NCBI RefSeq assembly: GCF_002878395.1
Contig: NC_061115.1
Coordinates: forward strand, 94,861,364-94,925,363
DNA: 64,000 nucleotides
Direction of reading: 5' to 3'
Source of the DNA: Capsicum annuum
Lineage: Eukaryota; Streptophyta; Magnoliopsida; Solanales; Solanaceae
Positions 57,884-64,000 of this stretch are shown here, in pieces. Made by a program: the position numbers and the translations under genes. Positions within the stretch are counted from its first letter, which is position 1. Every line of letters starts with the position of its first letter. The notes under the pieces were generated by a model. The model was not told the DNA's origin. It saw nothing but the letters and a program-made list of their open reading frames with translations, and searched no databases.

Positions 57884-58739
57884 GTCTCCCCACTAAGATC
57901 ATTCGTCCTCGGATAATGGGTAAGGGTAAGAACAAGAACGAGGTAACACATTAACACATATCAAACTTTTCCTCAACCAAAATAGAAAGAAAAGACACAT
58001 AACCAAGGTGGGAAGATCACTACATAACCTAAACACAATTTACACCTCAACACCCCCATTCTGACCTCTAACTAAGTTAGGATACAAATATGCAAGAGGA
58101 ACTATTCCTCACCTTTAACCAAGATAGAAATCAAAAGGATGTGTTAAAGTGTGCACACTTTACGCACGAACTTCTAGAATAAAGAATCAATGTGGACACT
58201 TGAAATCCATGTCCCCTTCCACATCCCAAATTTCTTCCTCAGTCTTTTGGTTTCACCATAGAACTTTTACCGAAACTATACCTTGTTCTTTACAACCGGT
58301 GAAAATACTGACCCAAGATCCTTATTGGGGACCTTCTCAAAGAACAAGGAAGTCGAGATACCAAAAATAACCAAAGAAACCAACCAACCAAGGACCATCC
58401 ACACCTCACCCAAATATAACACATAGATCACTGGATAAATGGACTCATGCTAAAGGGAAAGTCTAATTAGATTTAGAATTTACCAAGACACCCCACCATT
58501 AAAGCTTGAGTCTAGCTATACACCACGGATTCCATGTTCAATCCTATCCAAAGCAAATAAAAGCTAACTTTGTCCATCGAGTTTTACTCCTTACCCCTAT
58601 CTCGAAACACTGCACCACTTCCATCACCATAATAATATGGGAACTATGAGTAAAAGACATGGACAAACCATACCCAAGCACTATAACTGAAACCCCCAAA
58701 CCACATCTCAAGTACCTAACACAACTATTGGTATATTTA
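57884..58739 (-). pseudogene. Internal remnant U: pol 3' end and polypurine tract
   Basis: Begins with a minus-sense purine tract (GATCTTAGTGGGGAGAC, 57900-57884). Further right, the - strand gives GIVSVKVLW, stop, NQKTEEEIWDVEGDMDFKCP at about 58290-58190, a chromodomain-like integrase tail matching V. The remainder of pol is cut off at 58739 by the LTR of T. Confidence 0.7.
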
Positions 58740-61041
58740 TGTAACGCCCCAAAATTAGGTCTCGAGACGTCATACGGTGCTTAGGGGTACAAGTGACCAC
58801 AAGCTAACCCTTCTGCTGGCATAACTCATAAGCGACTGAATATAATGCTTAAATCTATATAAAATCTGTGAAAACATAGCACTTCTCTGAACTTGATCAA
58901 TACAATTATAACTTTACAAGATTACAACTCTGTTTTTACAAAATAAAAAAAATGAAACTGAATACATCAACTTCTACTGACTGTCTATGAAGCCTCTACT
59001 AGTATTGACTTTAGATAGCCGGGTCATGACTCCCAACTATCCAAACACAATACGACTAAAATAAGAAAATACAATACTTCTCGAACTACAAAACTAATTG
59101 AAGCCCTTAAACCAAAAGGACTCATCTCCTACTAACTGGAAGCTGCAAACTGAGTGAATATGCTGTGCGCGCTACCACTTGTACCTACATTATGAGACAA
59201 TGTAGCACATAGACATATATATATGGGTCAGTACTATGGGAATGTACTGAGTATGTGGGGGTGTATGCAACATTTTTAAATAATATCATAAGTCTAAAAT
59301 AAAATAATGCAAGCTGAGAATAATGACTCTCTTTACTTGAATTAAACTGTAATATAGTTTTTCATAAATCATCAACAGTAACACATGCTTCATAAACGTC
59401 ATAAATCATTGGACTCAACTCAAACTCTTTGACTCATGACTTAGAGTGACTCGGTAACTCAAGAAACTTAGACTATTATAGACTTGAGAGTTTCTTATAA
59501 CCGATGCAAACCATGTGAGCTAACATGGAGTCCAACGTCTTGCCCATGTTGGGGAGAGTTATTCTATCCTTGCCATCAGAGTAGAACCTTAACTTTAGTG
59601 ATCACTGTCTTGCGCTTTGGCCCTTAATCTCTATCCTATGGTGGCACGTAGTTCTGGGAAAGTAGGATGCGCTGAACCCACACTTCCCGCTCAGTACTAA
59701 ATACTACTCCCAAACTCAATCTCAGAACGCGTTAGGAAATCCACCTTAATCAACTCAAGGTTCTACCATAGAGACCAAAATTAAAAATATATCTCATCGG
59801 TAATCATAAATAATTTGTGGATTCCTAACTCGACTCAACTCAAACAATCTTTATCAACATCAAGTAAACTTGCTTATTAAATCATATCAAGTATCAAGGC
59901 TTCAAGAAAACATCATAGAACTCATTCTTGACTCTCAAGCTCAATATGAATATATATTCAATAATCAAACTTCTCATGGAAAAGCATAAATCATGACACT
60001 TATGTTAAATTACTTAGAAATCATCATCTCATGATAATAATATACAACTCATAACATAAATTCTCAATTTAAGAAATAAAACAATAAAATAGGCATATAT
60101 ATCAATCTTGAATAGCTCAATTCTCATAAATCATTGATAAAGTAATTTGGTTGTAAACCCACTTTGCAAATTCATGAAATTCAATAGTAGAAATTAAATC
60201 TTTGGGCACAAGAACGAAAGAAGTATCCTTTTTCAAACCCCACATACCTTGATTATGATTTTTGAGATGAAGAAACTTAATTGGAACTTCTTTCTCTCAC
60301 TCTTGAGCTAAATATCTTGATGCCTTGACTTAGATATATTAAATCTTGAACCACTTGAAGGTATTTATGGAAGGTTCTTGAATTTTCTTATAGAAGATTG
60401 GATTTTTGGGTTGAGAGAAAACCCTAGATTCTTGAATGTTCTTGGAAAGAAATTAGAGAGAAATGAATTTCTCTTCTCTACTTTGATATATATATAGAGA
60501 GGGTAAGAACGGGTAGAAAAGACCAAAATATCCTTGAGCAAATTCTCGAACTGGAGCCCAATTTTTGGCTCTGGGTCGACTCGCCAGGATTGCTGTCCTT
60601 CACTGGGTTTGGACAATTGGGAAACTGTTAGTGGCACGATGCTGTAAAATTGCGTTGTCACCTTGGTTGTGACCTGGAAGGGCACCGCGACACGGTAGAA
60701 TCGCGTTGGTGCACTACAATTTGACAATCCTAATGTTGAGCCTTGGCGCAACGCGTCAATATCACGGAGGCTCACTGGATAATGACAATTGCCATTTTAG
60801 CTAGATCTGCGATGCGCTAAAGTGCTAGGTGGTACACTGTCTCACTAAAATAACTCTAACTCTTCACCCAAGTGTCAGATTTGGGAGAATCTGGTATCGA
60901 TGGAAAGCTTATTCAATGCTCTATAGAACAAAAAGTCGAAATTAGGGAAATTCTACACAGTTCAATCATCATTCACTTTGAAAGTTATTTCCATATACTC
61001 AAAAGATGGATTTAGACTTAAGAAATGATCGGGGTATTACA
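58740..61041 (-). repeat. 3' LTR of gypsy element T
   Basis: 2302 bp. On the - strand it starts TGTAATACCCCGATC (61041) and ends TTTTGGGGCGTTACA (58740). It is preceded on that strand by a polypurine tract, so it is a 3' LTR. A 136-codon minus frame at 60365-60775 lies in U3/R and shows no domain. A family-specific GC-rich patch is at 60550-60840. Confidence 0.8.
60484..60496 (-). promoter_or_regulatory. TATA box of T LTR
   Basis: TCTATATATATAT on the - strand, with the GC-rich word patch (CGCGACACGG, GCGCAACGCGTC words) upstream on that strand at 60550-60840. Confidence 0.55.
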
Positions 61042-61060
61042 ATATCTCCCCCTTGTAAAC
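61042..61060 (-). other. Polypurine tract of T
   Basis: On the - strand GTTTACAAGGGGGAGATAT directly before the LTR start. Confidence 0.85.
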
Positions 61061-64000
61061 ATTCATTCTTGAATATTGTTAGCTTGGCCAAGAATACAGA
61101 GAAAACTGGAGATACACAGCTGAAACAACTTGCTAATCCAAATCTATATCTTTCTAAACTTTGGAGTACTTCTTTGAATGGATAAACTCGTGACAAGAAT
61201 ATCTATACCGTTGGATCCGAGACTGGAAAAAAAAATAATAGAGGACAGCTATAATTCTTGACTGAGTCTGAGCTGATTTTCCTTCTACTTATAATAAAGA
61301 GCGGGCTCATGCTGAGAGGTTGCAGTCGTACTCATAGATTGCGAAGTGATAATTTATACAGGTATAGGTCATGAGAAACAACGCTAAGATTATACAATGG
61401 GTATTACACTGTCTGGGCTAGAATACTTGGAAAATTAGGATTGTTCAATGAATACTTATAGACTAAATCATAATTAAATATCCGAATCTGAAGTTGATGC
61501 CTGATACCTATACTGAACAAAATTCACAGATCTTAGGTGCAAGCAACTACTTATCGGATTGACCGTACTTAATAAACTTCGAGTAGTAAGGCCAGACTAG
61601 TTTGAAAAATGGAAAACCATAGAAACCTATCTGCGAAATTTTAAAACTGGGTTGCTGACTATGCAAACTGAATTGTACTAGATACTCATACTTAAGTAAA
61701 GGATTTCTTCAACACCCTTCCAAGGAATTCTAACGGTATGAAGGAGCAAGGAACATTAGGCAAGATCTAAACAAGACATCTGAATCGGAGATCATAGAAT
61801 TGCCATAATCCCATAGCTTGGAACATAAACCTATAAATCATAAGTCAGGATAGAAGTATTAGGCCTCAATCAATGCAACTCCTTACTCTCAAACTTAACC
61901 ATACTACTCAAACACTATCTCAACTATACAATACCCTTCTGATACCATACTTTATGGATACGACTTATAATCCTCACATGGCACTGATACTTCCATCTAC
62001 TCATATCTCCTCGAACCAAACCCTCTCATCATCTTCATGCCTCACTTTGAACCACAAGATTTGCCATATGACACCATTCTGGAGCATGGACTTCCACACA
62101 TCTACATTTTTTTACAACTTCTCACTTCTAGAGTAATTCTTATTATCACTTCGACAACTCCAACCCGCCTAGTACTAGCCATTTACTGATGTGTAATGCA
62201 TTCATCCGCACGTACACAAACACGACCTTTGAGCCTATCTCCATAACCACATATGCATTCCTAATCAAATACTTATAAAGCCTCTTCTTCATATCCTACA
62301 CACTTCTTATCAAGAACAACTCCCATGTACCCACCTTAAGCAAGCACACCCAACATATTCCTAACTAATTAAGTCATACACAAATATTTCACTTCAATAT
62401 TCATTCAGACTCATGGAATTACACAAAATGAACATACAACAATCTCCCCAATCATAACATATTAAACTTTGACTAACCGTGACATGTATCAAAGACTTAG
62501 CCTCAATCTCACTTCACGTTACTGCCTAGCCAAAGTAAGCATGCCACCCTCTATCATTGATAAGGAAATATCTTCCCTCTTCCGTCTAGACAACTATTCA
62601 CCACCACTATCTTGATTAAGGAAAGATAACTAAAAGATTAGAGCATGAGGATATGACATATGAATATATACTATGAATAACTTGACACTCAACTGAGGCT
62701 TGAGGAATAGAGGATTTAACATTATAAAATTGCCCAAGAAATACGGCTCGAGGACATGCACGATATAAATCTGAATTTTTTTTTATTGATCATTAGAAGC
62801 ATTACTTGAGTACTTGAACTGAACATACCACAAGGCTTGATTACATGATTCATGAGCCGCATGACCTAAATTTGGAACTCGCAACTTACGGAATGTAATT
62901 CCAACTGCTGAAAGATCTGAAACTCCGCATTTTAGGAACTAAGAGAGGGCATGATTCCTTATGATATGCAGGATTTATGATCATTGGACTGAAATGTAAA
63001 GCATGAGTAATTATTAGGATAACTGAAAAATACAAAAATAAGAATGGGTCGAGCATCATTCTTTTTCACCGCTACCTTACAACTTACTAACACATCACCA
63101 AAAATCTAAAAGCTTAACTTGGTTTCTCATCTTATCATCTCCCCCTTAGACTTAAGGCATCACTCTGAGTAAGTAAACCACTCTATATACGCTAGTCTAA
63201 ACTGAAATTATTTTACTCTAGAATCCGAGATATAATCAATACACAAGAACAATAGAATTCCATCTCAATAACTACACCTGAGAACACACAACCACTTTCT
63301 TACACCACCATCTGAGTTACATCCTATCCATTTATACCTCCAGTAGTCATCATATGATACTTGCATGCTCACTAACTTTGAATTTGCATGAACATACCTA
63401 TAGTTGGAGTATACACCATCTAACTCTTCAACCCTTATTTCTATTAACTCAACTTCAGAATTTCAAATCTTAGATACTAATGCTCAACTTGAATACTTCC
63501 CAACCTTTGACGGACCATACTACTATAGTCATAGCCTACTAATATCACACTTGTAAACTTATATTTCTAAATGATGAGAATCAAAATCACACAAAAAGGC
63601 TCAACATTATCAATCTAAACTCCTTAACTTAGCCATCAACAATATCAGTCATTACTTGACTAGTCTTTTCTCCACCTAGTAGCACCACTGTGCCACTATC
63701 TACACCACATGCAATGATCCTCGAAAATAATGCAGCCCTATTTCACCTTGGGCAAACTTCCTTATCATAGATACAATCTCAAACTTGGCTACAAATCAAC
63801 CAAACTTAAGCTCTTGCATACACTGTTTAAGGATATTAGGTCACTTCCCTATAATTGGTGCCATTAACCAAGAAATTGTCACATCCACCTTCATAGCCAC
63901 CAATCATTCAAGATTAACGCCTAGCACTCAACATAATTTATAACTCCACCTCACACACAAAATTTTCACTTGGAAACTATAAAATAAAATATCAATAAAC
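61061..64000 (-). other. 3' internal region of T, no recognised coding
   Basis: Nearly 3 kb between the polypurine tract and the window edge. I see no RT, RNase H, integrase or chromodomain text on either strand, and only short frames such as 61873-62136. It is either a long non-coding 3' region of T or too decayed to read. Confidence 0.5.

Noticed and set aside
60365..60775. 136-codon minus-strand frame
   Set aside because: It spans the U3/R part of the T LTR, including its TATA box, and shows no domain or codon pattern.
1..64000. tRNA, rRNA or intact host gene
   Set aside because: I looked for conserved gene text on both strands and saw none. The only tRNA-like matches are the short primer-binding sites of retrotransposons.

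Overview
This window looks like intergenic heterochromatin of a dicot plant, most likely a member of the Solanaceae. The family assignment is inference. It rests on the gag start MPPRRSN, an RTE-clade LINE ending in a (TTG)n tail, a CACTA transposon with CACTACTAGAAA ends, and a small foldback element starting TAAGTTGCTC, all of which I associate with nightshade genomes. I found no intact host gene, tRNA, rRNA or CRISPR array. Almost everything is decayed Ty3/gypsy retrotransposon sequence, much of it nested, and every coding region carries stops or frameshifts.

Layout, left to right. 1-2412: two abutting gypsy LTR pieces on the + strand (alpha, beta). 2413-13444: one Athila-like LTR (LTR-A/B) with a 710-bp internal tandem duplication, split by a nearly complete Athila-like element W (3339-12649, 5-bp target duplication CTGCT). 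W has lost RT, RNase H and integrase but keeps gag, protease and a downstream ORF of the plant transposon-associated PF20167 type. 13445-21241: LTRs and a gag of gypsy 'family 1' and a sister family, in mixed orientation. 21242-36310: + strand chromovirus Z, with a LINE in its leader/gag, a 4.7-kb CACTA element in the LINE, and a small foldback element in the CACTA. 36311-38860: unassigned LTR-like DNA. 38861-55868: - strand element V, whose 3' LTR holds a solo Athila-like LTR (C) and whose RNase H is split by a complete Athila-like element Y (44743-54285, target duplication ACAAC). 55869-58739: another family 1 LTR shared by V and a further internal remnant U. 58740-64000: LTR and unrecognised 3' internal sequence of a fourth gypsy family (T), - strand.

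The nesting gives a relative history. V is older than Y and C, LTR-A/B is older than W, and the order is Z, then LINE, then CACTA, then foldback element. Several breaks can be proved because removing the insert and one target copy rejoins a recognisable sequence: V RNase H around Y, the LINE 3' tail around the CACTA, and LTR-A/B around W.

The most notable non-textbook pattern is in the LTR promoters. In seven LTR families the stretch just upstream of the TATA box is a patch of short repeated words, and each family has its own word (for example TGACG/CGTCA in Y, CG-rich ACCGCGGTC-like words in W, a 34-bp tandem unit in C, ACTCGTA in family 1). Coordinates of LTR ends are read by eye from TG..CA ends, target duplications, primer-binding sites and alignment between copies. 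Domain limits are approximate.
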